From: Chamaelirium japonicum
Lineage: Eukaryota > Streptophyta > Magnoliopsida > Liliales > Melanthiaceae
NCBI GenBank assembly: GCA_947650365.1
Contig: OX393549.1
Location: forward strand, 80,828,915 to 80,892,914
DNA length: 64,000 bases
Reading direction: 5' to 3'
Shown here in pieces: positions 1 to 9,819 of the stretch. Positions within the stretch are counted from its first letter, which is position 1, and each line of letters opens with the position of its first letter. A model generated the notes under the pieces. That model made no database searches. It was not told the origin of the DNA and worked only from the letters and a program-made list of their open reading frames with translations. A program made the translations under genes and the position numbers.

Positions 1-765
1 CCCTATTAAAACCCACAGCCCCTAAGAAAAAAAGAACCCTCAGGCTGTGATCTTCAACCCGTGCGACATGAGCACGCGCCACCCGCTGCTGCCTCCGTGA
101 GCCACCGGCACCCGCGCCGCGGCACCCTGGCCTCCGCGCACGCCATAGCCAGCCACCGCCGCTGCTACTGTGCTCCGCGCACACAAAGGGGAAGAGACAG
201 AAACAGAGAAAAAAAAAAAAGAGGGGAGCCTCGCCTCGCTTGCAATGGCTCCACCTCCTCCTCGTCGCGCCGAGCTGTCGTCACCATCTTTGACCGCAAA
301 GACTCGCTCCTACCATCATGCTCTCGCACCAAGGAGATGACAACCCATCCGTCGAGGTGCGTCACCATCGCCAACACTCCGCCGAGGTGCATCGCCTTCA
401 TCTTCGCGCCTTCATCACCCGCGCGCCGCCATGGGACTCCGTCGAGACATGTTGCCTTCGTCTTCACGCTCCCGTCTCTCCTAAGTCACCTTCGGACATC
501 GTGCAATGGTCGCCGTCGACATTCGCGCCATCTTCAAAGCAAGAGGAAGTCTGCAACGAGAAGAATGATCAAAACCCTAGCAAGGGCCATCGTGCTCCCG
601 CACCGAACAAGGGGTAACAGTCCTCCGCCGAGGTACGCCGTGACCATCCTCGTGCTCCCGTCCTTCCCGAGCCGCCTCTAGGCATCGTGCAACGGTCTCC
701 AAGCATCGAAGAAGTCTTCGTCTCAAGTCGACGGAAGCTTTCGTCCCCAAGTTCTTCATTTCCGC

Positions 766-1080
766 GAGCCGCCAGAGGGGCCTTCATCTCCAAGCCGCCG
801 AAGGATTATTCGTCTTCAAACCGCTGAAGAAGCCTTCATCTCCAAGACACCGAAAAGCCTTCATCTCCACGAGCCGCCAGAGGGGCCTTCGTCTCCAAGC
901 CGCCGAAGGATCCTTCATCTCCAAACCGCCGAAGAAGCCTTCGCCTCCAAGCCATCGAAGAGCCTTCATCTCCGCGAGCCGCTAGAGGAGCCTTTGTCTC
1001 CAAGCCGCCGAAGGATCCATCAACTCCAAGCCGCAGAAGAAGCCTTTGTCTTCAAACACCGCGCACCATCGCCACCGCCG
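766..1080. repeat. 105-bp minisatellite, three copies, with about 26-bp subunits
   Basis: The word GAGCCGCCAGAGG recurs at 766, 871 and 976 (GAGCCGCTAGAGG in the last), an exact spacing of 105 bp. Each unit holds four diverged subunits of the form CCTTCATCTCCAAGCCGCCG. Because 105 is a multiple of three, each frame repeats every 35 codons, which explains the repetitive open frames on both strands. The third copy fades out after about 1045. Confidence 0.8.
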
Positions 1081-1317
1081 ACAAAAGAGGTGACACCGGG
1101 AAGACGGAGTAAGTCGCGTGCAACCCCAGACAGCACTCTTCCGACGGCGGTCTCCAAGCTCCAGCCTTCCGCAAAAAAAAAAAAAAAAGATAAGGCACAT
1201 GATGAAAGGGGTAGGGGCTCTTAAATAAGCCAACAGGCCCATCCAAGAAAGAAATCAAGGACAAGTGCTCCGCGCTCCCTACGTGCACAAACCATACACG
1301 TTTTTGCCAGCGCACTT

Positions 1318-1334
1318 ATCCTTGAGGGGGCATT
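1318..1334 (+). other. Polypurine-tract-like segment before the LTR
   Basis: CTTGAGGGGGCATT precedes the TGTAGACAC start of the LTR. A purine run of this kind just upstream of an LTR start is where plus-strand priming occurs in LTR retrotransposons. It is what marks 1335-3327 as a 3' LTR rather than a 5' or solo LTR. Confidence 0.55.
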
Positions 1335-3327
1335 TGTAGACACATAAATTGTGTCTAACCCGGACCCGACTCGTATGCACCAATCCGGAGGCAAACCCGA
1401 CACGCACTCCGATGCGGATCCGACTCGCATGCACCAAATCGGAGGCGAACCCGACACACTCTCCGACCCGGACCCGACTCGCGCCCGACAAGGTAACCGG
1501 GCGGGCCCACCCGGTCGGCCCCTACTAGAGACCCGAACCCCATGGGGGTCGGCCCCTAGTAGGGATCCGAACCCCATGGGGGCCGGTCGGCCTTGCAAGG
1601 AAAAAGAAAAGAAAGGAAAGAAAAGAAAAGGAAAGGAAAGAAAGGAAAGAAAAGAAAAAGGAAAGAAAAGAAAAGGAAAGAGAAGAAAGAAAAGGAAAGA
1701 ACTACCGCCATGCGCGGGGGGAGGTTGCGTATGACGTCTGCTCACACGCGGATCTGCGCCGATCCCTCGATCCGACGGACAAGAAGAAGAGCCGGGTCGC
1801 CATCGATTTCGTGTGCAAAATCCAGCCATAATTACCCCGCCAGGAAAGGAAAGCAAATAAATGTTATTCCCCTCATCAATGGATGAATAAATCCTGGGTA
1901 ATTATGAGGGAGATATTAAAGGGATTTAAAATTAAAACTTCCCATATCTCTCCCCCCTCTCCTTTTGCCTATAAATAGAGGGGGTGGGGGAAGGCTCAAG
2001 AGGTCGAAGATTGAAGACAAAGCGAGGAAGCTTTGCAGAAAAGGAGGCGCTTCTTCATCGACCCAAGGCTTCACGAGGCACGGGCAAGTCTGTCCCTTCG
2101 GGATCGGCTTAGTCCATTGAAAGCCCTCATCAACGTGAAGACCCTTGCACAAGAAAATCAAGACTTCGACTCCGTGCACGAAGAAGAAAGCTCAGAGAAG
2201 AAGACCCTTCAACTCCGAAGACACCAGAAGCAAAGGCCGGAGAAGAAGCTCGGAGCGGCACTACCCCGTCGGCTCCAACAAACCCTCTACTCCGATCAAG
2301 CTCCAAAGCCCGGAGAAGAGGAACGAAGCGTCATCACCCCATCGCCTTCGACAAACGTTTGCTCCATCCACAAAGAAGAAAGCCTGGAGAGGACTACTTG
2401 AAGCGTCGCTACCCTCGCCGTCTTCATCGACAAAAGCCGACACTACAACCGTCGCACGGAGACCGTCGCCACCCCCGCCGTCTTCATCAACAAAAGCCGA
2501 CGCTACAACCGTCGCACGGAGATCAGTGCTACCCCCACTATCTTCGAAAGTATTCTTCGACTCCGATCACGCCAAAGAAGCCCGGAGAAAAAAAGAAGTC
2601 CCGCCGACACCCGGACCGTCGAAGCACCGAAGAAGTAACCCACGTCGTTCGAGAAGAAGACCGAGTTGATGCTGAAGCCAAAGCCCACGGAAGAAGCCAA
2701 AGCAAAAGCCCCGGTAAAGTCCGTGCCAAAGCAACGCAAGTGCCAAAGCCAAGCGACTACGTCGATCTCGAGCAAAAGCACCGCACGTTCTAGCCGATAC
2801 GACGCGAAGTCCGGAAGAACGAAACCATCGCAAGTCTCCCCGTCTACGTCCAAGCGCACGCGACAAAGCAAAGCAAAAGCCAGAGCCACGCCAAAGCCAA
2901 GCCAAAGCCGAAAGCCGAAGCCAAAGCCGACGCCAAAAGCACAATCGACGCCGCGAACCGACGATCAAGGACGCCGAGGTCAAGCAAGGAGCGAGGAAGA
3001 CACGAAGACCAAGGAACGAAGCTGAAGACCCCCTAGCCGAGGAAGCGCGAAGCATGGAAGGGACCAAAGAAACAGCGGATATTCCTTAGCCTCTCAAAAG
3101 CTCTCACCTTGTAAAGACCCCTGTCCTGGGCAACCTCTTCAGAGCTCTCGCACGAACACCACGTGGAGACGCGGATCAAAGGGACCCTCCAGAAGATCTC
3201 TCCCACAACCCCCTGATCAACACTCGCCGCAACCCGGACTCGCCACACCCGAGCCACCCGGGTCCCGGCCACCCTTGTAATCTCGTTTTGTGCAATAAAG
3301 ACGACCCGTATCTTTTCCGTGCATACA
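1335..3327 (+). mobile_element. 3' LTR (1993 bp) of the left-end retrotransposon
   Basis: The LTR starts TGTAGACACA and ends GCATACA. Both ends match the independently bounded solo LTR at 55635-57727, which is in the opposite orientation. A TATA box (CTATAAATAG) sits at 1970-1979 and AATAAA at 3294-3299, so U3 is about 650 bp and the transcribed R region would be about 1.3 kb, unusually long. A 54-bp repeat (two full copies, anchors at 1376 and 1430) lies near the start. A purine-rich tract spans about 1602-1700. A 60-bp tandem pair spans 2407-2526. The open frames at 2033-3025 are low-complexity products of these repeats and are not called as genes. The partner target-site duplication lies outside the window. 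Confidence 0.85.
1970..1979 (+). promoter_or_regulatory. LTR TATA box
   Basis: CTATAAATAG lies about 635 bp into the LTR. The corresponding inverted copy CTATTTATAG is at 56995-57004 in the solo LTR. Conservation in both LTR copies supports a real Pol II core promoter of the retrotransposon. Confidence 0.65.
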
Positions 3328-3987
3328 GTGGATTCAAAGGTTGTCTTACCGCATGGAGACGGAGGCTTCGGCCGAACTTCATCACCACATCATATGTCAA
3401 CTCTCACTTTATTCTACAGTGTTAGTGTGACAACTCTCAGCACTTCACAGTGCACCGCACTCGAAGTTAACTATCAATCGACTATTAGCGGAAAACCGTA
3501 TGACGGCCGTAATTTTTCTCTACAGGCGGCACCATTGGCAATGGGATGAACTCGAGGGGGATGCACGACCGTTGGCCACAACCGACTATGGCCACCGTCA
3601 TCGCCGACTACAACCCGCCCGTCACCGCTCCGTCGGCCACCACCTGCGCTGCCCACTGCCGTCCGTTGGCCACCACCCGCTGTCGCCAGCCTCGATGGCG
3701 GGCGGTGGCGGTGACATTCTTCTAGGTTGCATCCCATGGCCCATAGACCCGCCAACCAGGAGATGCCAGGATTTGCCAGCAAGCATCTCCACATGGGTTG
3801 TCCTCATTTGTCCCTCATCTTTTATTTTTAGCCCATCCAAATTTGTCCCATGGGGCCCTGCTGACATGGCTTGGGCCCTACTCTTTTTGCATCAGTGGAT
3901 GTGTTTTCGTCTGCACCGAGATATTCATGGACCAGCCGACGCCAACGCCCACGCCCATTCAAACATTCCCACGGCTTCTCTCAGCAT
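3328..3987. other. Intergenic; GC-rich inverted-repeat element, probably Mutator-like
   Basis: No gene is seen. Imperfect inverted arms occur around 3534-3564 (GGCAATGGGATGAACTCGAG) and 3718-3745 (reverse complement GGCCATGGGATGCAACCTAG), enclosing a GC-rich core. The arm sequence GGGATGAAC followed by a G-run also occurs in the long-TIR element at 47427-47900, so the two look related. Element ends and duplication were not resolved. Confidence 0.4.
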
Positions 3988-3995
3988 TATTATAT

Positions 3996-5023
3996 GGGAA
4001 ATTTTATTCGTACCCCAAAAATCTGTAATTAGCCCCAGTCTCCCTATCGTTTCTCAATAACTTACTCAAAAACCCTTTAATACCAACAACGCCCTTTTCT
4101 TTTATACCCCAAACCCCAAAGACCTAACTCAATTTGTTTTGTACCCCCAACTCAACCCAATGTCTCTTTGAACTTGCTTAGCCCAAACCCAATCCGTGAG
4201 GTTAGCTGGGTTGATCGGGTTGTGCAAGGTGGGTTGACCGGCTTCAATATGGTAGAGGAGAAATATTGCGTTAGGTTCGGGTTGGACTAGGGCTGGCAAT
4301 TTCGGACCCGACACAAAGTTAGCGGGTCTGGGTGGGTTCGGGTCATAAACGGGTCGACACAATAGACCCGTTTAATAAACGGGTCGGGTCCGGGTTTAGG
4401 GTCTGGGCACGATAAACCCGGGAAGACCCGTTTAGTATTCAACGGGTCGGGTCGGGTCTACCCGCAATCTGATACTATAATATATAATACCAACGGGTCT
4501 TTCGGGTCGAGTCGGATCGGGTCAACTGAATAGACCCGGGTGGTAAACGGGTCTTATCGGGTCTTAACGGGTCTACCTGTTTATTAGCAGGAGAGGTACG
4601 GGTTTAGGATCTAGACACGATTAGTTAAACGGGTCAGGTCCGAGTCTAGGGGTTTTGGACACGACACAAAACTAGACACGACACGACCCATTGCCACCCC
4701 TAGGTTGGACTTGGGTTGGGTTCGGGTTCAGGTTGGCCCGCCCTTATGCCTTCAAGTACCAGCCAACTGCATGGGGTTTATTTAAGAGTGGGGTGTATTC
4801 AAGAGTGCATATAATTGGGGTATATTTAAGGGGGTATGTGTTTAATTGGGGTATAATCAAGTTGGAGCGGGCTATTTAACTGGGGTGTATTGAAGGTGGG
4901 ATGTAAGGGGGAAGGATATTTTTGCGATAGGAATGGGGTATGAAGAAAAAGAAAATGGGGTGTGTTAAGTTTGTTGGAAATGGGGGCTAAGTACATATTT
5001 TGGGGGTATTAATAAAGTTTTCC
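3996..5023. mobile_element. MITE of about 1 kb with terminal inverted repeats and 8-bp TSD, carrying a nested MITE
   Basis: The left end reads GGGAAATTTTATTCGTACCC. The reverse complement of the right end reads GGAAAACTTTATTAATACCC, and similarity continues inward for about 40 bp. TATTATAT is present at 3988-3995 and 5024-5031 as the target-site duplication. The interior is rich in GGGGTGTATT-like words. A second element (4288-4702) was inserted into it later. Confidence 0.7.
4288..4702. mobile_element. hAT-type MITE, iterated GGGTC words, nested
   Basis: Ends are TAGGGCTGGCAAT and, on the other strand, TAGGGGTGGCAAT. The exact 8-bp duplication GGTTGGAC lies at 4280-4287 and 4703-4710. An 8-bp duplication with TAGGG ends is typical of the hAT superfamily. 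Nearly the whole interior is made of variants of AACGGGTCGGGTC, in both the strict and degenerate forms. No transposase is encoded. Confidence 0.85.
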
Positions 5024-5030
5024 TATTATA

Positions 5031-5269
5031 TTAGGTAAATTATACATAGACCCCGGATTGTTTGACTATATCATTTACACCCCCTCATGTTAAAAACCCT
5101 ACTAATGCCCCCTTATAATTTGATAAATATATCACTTTCACCCCCTCCAGAGGAACTCCCACGAGGTCTATGTTCATGGTTTTTCTAACCATAGGGGGGC
5201 ATCTGTAGAGTTTTAAACATGGTGTAAGTGATAATCACTCAAACTATGGGGGGTCTATATGTAATTTAC
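5031..5269. mobile_element. MITE just upstream of the 5503 gene
   Basis: The left end reads GGTAAATTATACATAGACCC and the reverse complement of the right end reads GGTAAATTACATATAGACCC. CCTATTATA (5022-5030) and CCTGTTATA (5270-5278) form a probable 9-bp duplication with one mismatch, which suggests a Mutator-like origin. It ends about 230 bp before the start codon of the next gene and so lies in its promoter region. Confidence 0.65.
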
Positions 5270-5330
5270 CCTGTTATAATTTCAGCTCCAACGTGTTTGG
5301 TTGATTTTTCCTTACCCTTGATCTACTCAA

Positions 5331-5411
5331 CTCTCTCTCTCTCTCTCTCTCTCTCCCCTTTTCTTTGACCCTCTCGACTCTCTCTCTCTCTCCCCTTTTC
5401 TTTGACCTTCT

Positions 5412-5462
<51 letters not shown>
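5331..5462. repeat. CT-rich microsatellite in the presumed 5' UTR/promoter of the 5503 gene
   Basis: Three CT blocks (5331-5353, about 5374-5393 and 5415-5461) are separated by near-identical spacers of the form CCCCTTTTCTTTGACC. CT-rich tracts just upstream of start codons are common in plant promoters and leaders. The repeated spacer shows that the region grew by duplication of a larger unit. Confidence 0.8.
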
Positions 5463-5467
<5 letters not shown>

Positions 5468-5502
5468 GTTTCAATTCCATACTCCATTAGGTTAAGAGCT
5501 TA

Positions 5503-6069
5503 ATGGGTCGCAGCAGCCACCACCACCACCAGATCATCAGTACTTTCAATCCAGCGTGCTGTGTGAGGCCTCCCCCCATGAAGAGAGGCACCCCGACGAG
5601 GAGCATCAACGACGCCGACGACGGCTACGGCGCCATGGACGGCTTCCCCTACTCTCCCCTCCACTCGATGAGGCCTCTTCGCCGCCATCCATTCGCAGCC
5701 GACGAGCCGTCCTCCCCGAGGGTGGGCTGCATGGGACAGATCATCATGGGGGGCAAGGCCTCGCTGTCGTCGCCTCCGGCCGTCACGTGGGGCGGCCGCA
5801 AGCTCCTCAAGCTCAGCCGGATGCTGTCCGGGAAGAGCACGGCGAGCCCGCGAGGGAGCTCAAGGGTCGGAGACGACCGCAGCACGCCGCGGGTCAGCGT
5901 AGCCGACATGGACCCTCCGCTGCCGGTGGTGAGGCGCGGCGGTACGGGTGGTGCCAACCCTGTCAGCCTGTGGAGTCGGCGGCGGGCCGGAGGGCAAGCC
6001 CTGGAGAACCTCCAGATACAGCAGCAGGAGGATTATCAGAGATGGGGAGGCATCAGGTCCCTAGGGTAA
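5503..6069 (+). CDS. Uncharacterised plant protein, single exon, 188 aa (SPRVGCMGQI motif)
   Basis: This intronless open frame runs from ATG at 5503 to TAA at 6067-6069. The protein starts MGRSSHHHHQII, has an early CCVRPPP segment, a tract of acidic and aromatic residues (DDGYGAMDG, about residues 39-47), the motif SPRVGCMGQI near residue 70, and a serine/proline/arginine-rich second half ending in a glutamine-rich tail. No enzymatic domain, signal peptide or membrane segment is visible. Proteins with an SPRVxCMGQ-type motif form a plant-specific family whose function I do not know; this assignment is from memory of the motif. The coding region is much richer in GC than its surroundings, has a CT-rich leader and an AT-rich 3' flank, and stays open, all of which favour a real gene. 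The overlapping +1 frame (5556-6101) is treated as a GC shadow. Confidence 0.7.
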   Translation: MGRSSHHHHQIISTFNPACCVRPPPMKRGTPTRSINDADDGYGAMDGFPYSPLHSMRPLRRHPFAADEPSSPRVGCMGQIIMGGKASLSSPPAVTWGGRKLLKLSRMLSGKSTASPRGSSRVGDDRSTPRVSVADMDPPLPVVRRGGTGGANPVSLWSRRRAGGQALENLQIQQQEDYQRWGGIRSLG

Positions 6070-6209
6070 GGAGAAAAGCAGCGTTCTTCTTTTTTATATA
6101 AATATAAATTTATATTTATTCCAAAGTGTACTTTTATTCAAGGAAAATGAAGATTCATTTTATTTCAGTACAACTTTTTTTTTTTTTTTTTTAGAAATCC
6201 CTCTCGGAG

Positions 6210-6240
<31 letters not shown>

Positions 6241-6340
6241 CGGTTTCGGCTTGGACCCCTACCTGTATTATTTAAGTACAACCTAAGAAGATCAGATAAG
6301 TGAAAGCCAACGCGAAATCACAACCGTCCGTTACACCTAT
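6070..6340. other. 3' flank of the 5503 gene with poly-T and a G28 tract
   Basis: AT-rich sequence with AATATAAATTTATA-type possible polyadenylation elements near 6097-6115 is followed by a T-run and an uninterrupted run of 28 G at 6213-6240. No gene is seen. The length of the G-run should be treated as uncertain because such homopolymers are misread easily. Confidence 0.6.
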
Positions 6341-6432
6341 TGACTATTGAGCGATTAATCCCACATAAGCTAAGGGTGAGAGTTATGTGTCTTCATATAC
6401 CCGTTGCCCCCTCCCCCTGAGGGGGGCACAGG
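6340..6432 (+). mobile_element. Old TRIM LTR fragment (solo)
   Basis: The segment contains TTGAGCGATTAATCCCACAT followed by GTGTCTTCATATACCCGTTG and a C-rich block. This is the same family as the TRIM LTRs at 11627-11964 and 6847-7182, in the orientation opposite to both on the plus strand. No partner LTR is adjacent. Confidence 0.5.
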
Positions 6433-6436
6433 ATTA

Positions 6437-6846
6437 GAGCATCTCCAACCAAAGCCTCCATTTTACCATTGCCAAATGAAAATATTCGAAGAATATTCTA
6501 AAATGGAGGCTCTCTATTTAATTTTGGTTAGACTTCAACCATGGCTTCTATTTTGTAATTAATATAATATTTAAGAATTTTAAATAACTTAAAAAATAAT
6601 AGATATTAGTCTCTTTTCGAATGTCTCGATGAGAGCTTTCCAACGATACCAAATTTGTTAAAAACGGATTAGTGAATTCATAAATACACTTAGTTAAAAT
6701 ATTCGTATACAAATTTTATAAAGGATATATTCGTTACTATATTTAATGCATGCAGTTCTTGGAGGGCTATTTCGATATTTTTAGAAAGTTGAACAAATAG
6801 CAAAGGCTGCTACTTGGTTCGGATTCCTGCATTTTTGCCGGCCAAA
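6437..6846. other. AT-rich intergenic DNA; possible PIF/Harbinger-like MITE end
   Basis: TTAGAGCATCTCCAACC at 6434-6450 resembles a common plant MITE terminus. A hairpin is formed by AGCCTCCATTTTA (about 6452-6464) and TAAAATGGAGGCT (about 6501-6513). The matching right end was not found. No gene is seen. Confidence 0.35.
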
Positions 6847-7182
6847 TCGCTTCCCCTGCATTTATGCAGGCCCATATAGCAAGTGATTTGAGCCATCCGT
6901 CTATATTAAGACAGGAAACCCCCACCCCTAGGCGATGTGGAACTATTCACTCAACAGCCGCCCGCATTCAAAGCGCATTTCAACCGGTACCTACACGCAC
7001 ATGGAGAGAGAGAGGCGTTAGCAGGTGGAGGTCCACTCGAGGGGAGATGGGGTGGGGCCAACTTTGATACCAAGTCACTAATCACGTGCCCCCTCAAAAC
7101 CGGCTATGAGGGGGAGGGGGCAACTGGTATATGAAGACACAGATCTCGCACCCTTAATCGATGTGAGACTATCCGCTCAACA
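6847..7182 (-). mobile_element. Old TRIM retrotransposon with two diverged LTRs
   Basis: The structure matches the young TRIM at 11627-11964: LTR text ending in ACTCAACA (6956), a short internal region with GGTGGGGCCAACTTTGATACCA, and a second LTR from about 7073 to 7182 ending GCTCAACA. TTGGTATCAAAG on the minus strand is a diverged initiator-Met-tRNA primer-binding site. The left LTR is poorly preserved, so its start is approximate. Confidence 0.6.
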
Positions 7183-7304
7183 ACACCCAAACCCAAAAGG
7201 TGAATCACACTCAGCCCCCACTAGCATGCAATGAACAGCTGTCGATTAACGAACCAATGGCCGCCAAAAAAAGTTTCTCCATAAAATCAAGGGCTAAAGA
7301 AATC

Positions 7305-7535
7305 TACAGCTAATAGCTCAGTTGGTAAGACACCTATGCGGCCTTGGTCAAGGATTCGAATAAGTGCTTCAGCATATTTTCTCCCGATCTATAGCGGCGA
7401 GTCTTGCTCTTGCCTTAGTGGTGAGCCTTCCTATCTGTGGGCTTATTAAAAATCGAGGCATTTTTCTCTCTTGTGGCGAGTTTCGATCCTTGGTCTAACA
7501 GTTGTGTACTAGCCACTATAGTGGTCCCTTCCAAA
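7305..7535 (+). mobile_element. tRNA-derived SINE candidate
   Basis: TAGCTCAGTTGG at about 7313-7324 fits a Pol III A box and GGATTCGAATA at about 7350-7360 fits a B box, spaced as in a tRNA. The sequence does not fold as a complete tRNA and runs on for roughly 170 bp of unrelated sequence ending in a T/A-rich region. This is the organisation of a plant SINE. Confidence 0.55.
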
Positions 7536-8464
7536 CAAAAATAAAATAAAAAGCATTTTTACACAAAAATTTAGTGTTAATGTGTCTAAGGTCCTTGACA
7601 ACAAATTGGTGGGGTGAAAAGAAATTGTAGGATTTGGGTTTCACCTAAGGTCACTGGACAGCAGATCGATTAGGTGAAAAGGGCTGCAAAAAGACCAAAT
7701 CAATCACTATCAGTCTTTCCTTCTTCAGTTTCTCTTGAGCTACGATGGCGGAGGCGAGCACGAGCAACGGCAGTGGGCGTGAGCAACGATGGTGAAGACG
7801 GGGGTGATCAGCGATGACAGAGCCAGGCACGATCAGCAGTGGTGACGGCGAGCAGCAGAGACAAGAGATGGGCAACAGACGAAGGGGTTTGATTCAGATT
7901 AGGTTTAGAATTAGGTCTAGGATTCATCTCATGGTCTATCTTGGGGTTTATGATTCAATTTAGTTTAGAAAGAAGTGACATGAAATGAAATTTTAAATAC
8001 TGCTAGGGGTATTTTTGCCCTTGCAATTTGGCTGTTCTTTAAGCTAGGTGATCTCTTGAACATGGAGGGACCGCTAACTCCCCCAAAAAATTATTAGCCA
8101 ACTTCTGAATATGAAAGTAAAAGATAAGTGTCCATTCTTGCTATTCTCCCTTTCTCATCCAGTGATCACTAATACCTAGGGAAAGAAAACTATAAAATTT
8201 GGGTTTACTGCTGCTGCCGCCGAGGAATGACAGCCAAACAAATTTTGGTCACTATGTACCCTGCCGCCGCCACATTTGATTCACGAAGCTTGAGCCAACA
8301 CCAATATCTTCAGCCTCGCATCTGGTACGATGCTCGGCTCTCATTCAGGGAAGCTGCCTGTGTGAGATTTCCCATACCTAGGCTCGATGACATGCTTAAC
8401 ATGATGGCCGAATCTAAGTTCTTTTCTTAAAAAACCTCAAGAGTGCGTACCATCACATCCGAGT

Positions 8465-8526
<62 letters not shown>

Positions 8527-9819
8527 CAATAAGCAGACAATGCCACAAATAGAACAAAACTGTGTGTGTGAGAGAGAGAGAGAGAGATTGTCAATAAGCA
8601 GACAATGCCACTAACAGAACAAAACTGAAAGGAATTTTATTAGTATTATTAAGGCTACCAGCTCTGAGGCATATTAACAATTTCCAACACACATGCAAAC
8701 ATCAAGTCCTCAGAAGAAGAAAAAATATGATCAAATCAAACATCAAGGAAACACAAGACCCATTCTTATTTACGATACCACCCGAAAGACACATCACCCT
8801 TTACAACCAACATTGGAGGGCTCACATGACCCAGATGAAGTAATGTTGGATAATAAAGTAATGTTTTGACATAATCAAACATCATCCAATTATCAGACTA
8901 TAGCAAGAAAATGAAAGCAATCATACCTTTGTTCGGCCCACTGCCAGCTTCTTGTATTAACCTCGCCTTAAAACTCGATCCCTGCGTTCAAACTTTTCGC
9001 CGGAACCCACCCAAGTTGCAATCGCATGACAACTTACAACTTTAGATTGCACACAAACTTCAAAAGGTTCACGAGAATGTGTGATGCACAAGTTCAAGAA
9101 TTCTCTGCATCAAGTACAAGAAGTAGAACACAGCCAATGCTTGTGCAGCTCAAAGAGTTCTTTGTTACAAACAAGAATCACTTCATTCTTAGTGTGGCCC
9201 CCTCTCAGTAACTCCAGCAATTCACTGTAGCATCTGAAGGCTAATACGACATTGTACACAGTAGCCAAGTCGGCCGGAGTAAGTTAATTTCAGAATATCC
9301 ATAATAGCGTGGTACTTAAAATTTATGATTATGCTGTGAAACCTAACTTTTGCTAAATGAGCTTAGTGTTCCCCACTTCATCTGAAGGCCGAAATATCGA
9401 AAGAAGCAATGGTGAGAATATACAGATTAACTATACAAGAATTTCAATGTAAAAAAATACCTATATTTCTCATATACAGCTACAAGGGAAGAGCCAAGCT
9501 TCCGTGTTGCCCTTATTAGGCCAGCCAAAGGCAGGGAGTCGAACATGCGATGAAACCCTAACCGTACATTAATGGAAACTCCCACCCTATGAACATCTGC
9601 CCTATAATAGCAATAGAAAGCTGACACCAAAACTTTCTGAATGTATAGAACCTCGGCCAGCCCTTATCCCTTCATCCACTTCACTCGGTTTTTCTTTTCG
9701 CTTGCATACCCGGTATATTGCCGAGTGAGCCTCATCACTTTCAAGAAGCATTAACAAGGGATAATCATTTTGGTCGCTGGGAGTAGAAACTGAAAGCACT
9801 AACTGGCTCTGCTTTGGTT
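7536..9819. other. Intergenic DNA between the SINE and the end of the PHD gene
   Basis: No convincing gene is seen. The region contains a microsatellite with a flanking duplication (8467-8632). The part nearest 9820 must contain the 3' UTR of the minus-strand PHD gene, whose length cannot be fixed. The short open frames at 7651-7875, 8227-8430 and 9427-9799 show no recognisable domain. Confidence 0.6.
8467..8632. repeat. GA microsatellite with duplicated flank
   Basis: A long GA run (8465-8521) is followed by GATTGTCAATAAGCAGACAA, a short GT/GA run, and a second copy of the same flank beginning at about 8587. The 66-bp spacing shows the microsatellite and its flank were duplicated together. 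Confidence 0.75.

Larger units (their letters stand above)
1..1334 (+). mobile_element. LTR retrotransposon internal region, 3' part (enters from the left edge)
   Basis: This GC-rich stretch lies directly before a polypurine-like tract and a complete 2 kb LTR, so it is read as the 3' end of the internal region. The open frames in it are compositional and show no gag, protease, reverse transcriptase or integrase motif that I recognise. It contains a 105-bp minisatellite at 766-1080. The 5' LTR and primer-binding site would lie left of the window, so the superfamily (Gypsy or Copia) cannot be told here. It may be a non-autonomous derivative. Confidence 0.6.

Noticed and set aside
1221..1856. 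Minus-strand 211-aa and overlapping plus-strand open frames at the start of the left LTR
   Set aside because: They lie over the 54-bp repeat and a purine-rich tract of an LTR. The phenylalanine- or lysine-rich content is purely compositional and the same frames recur in the solo LTR.
4380..4700. Interstitial telomeric repeat
   Set aside because: GGGTTTAGG occurs once by chance among GGGTC words; there is no run of TTTAGGG units.
5556..6101. Alternative 181-aa frame overlapping the 5503 gene
   Set aside because: It is the +1 shadow of a GC-rich gene, lacks the family motif and ends in a run of phenylalanine from the AT-rich 3' flank.
7309..7365. tRNA gene
   Set aside because: A and B boxes are present, but acceptor and anticodon stems do not form a full cloverleaf and the sequence continues as a SINE-like body.
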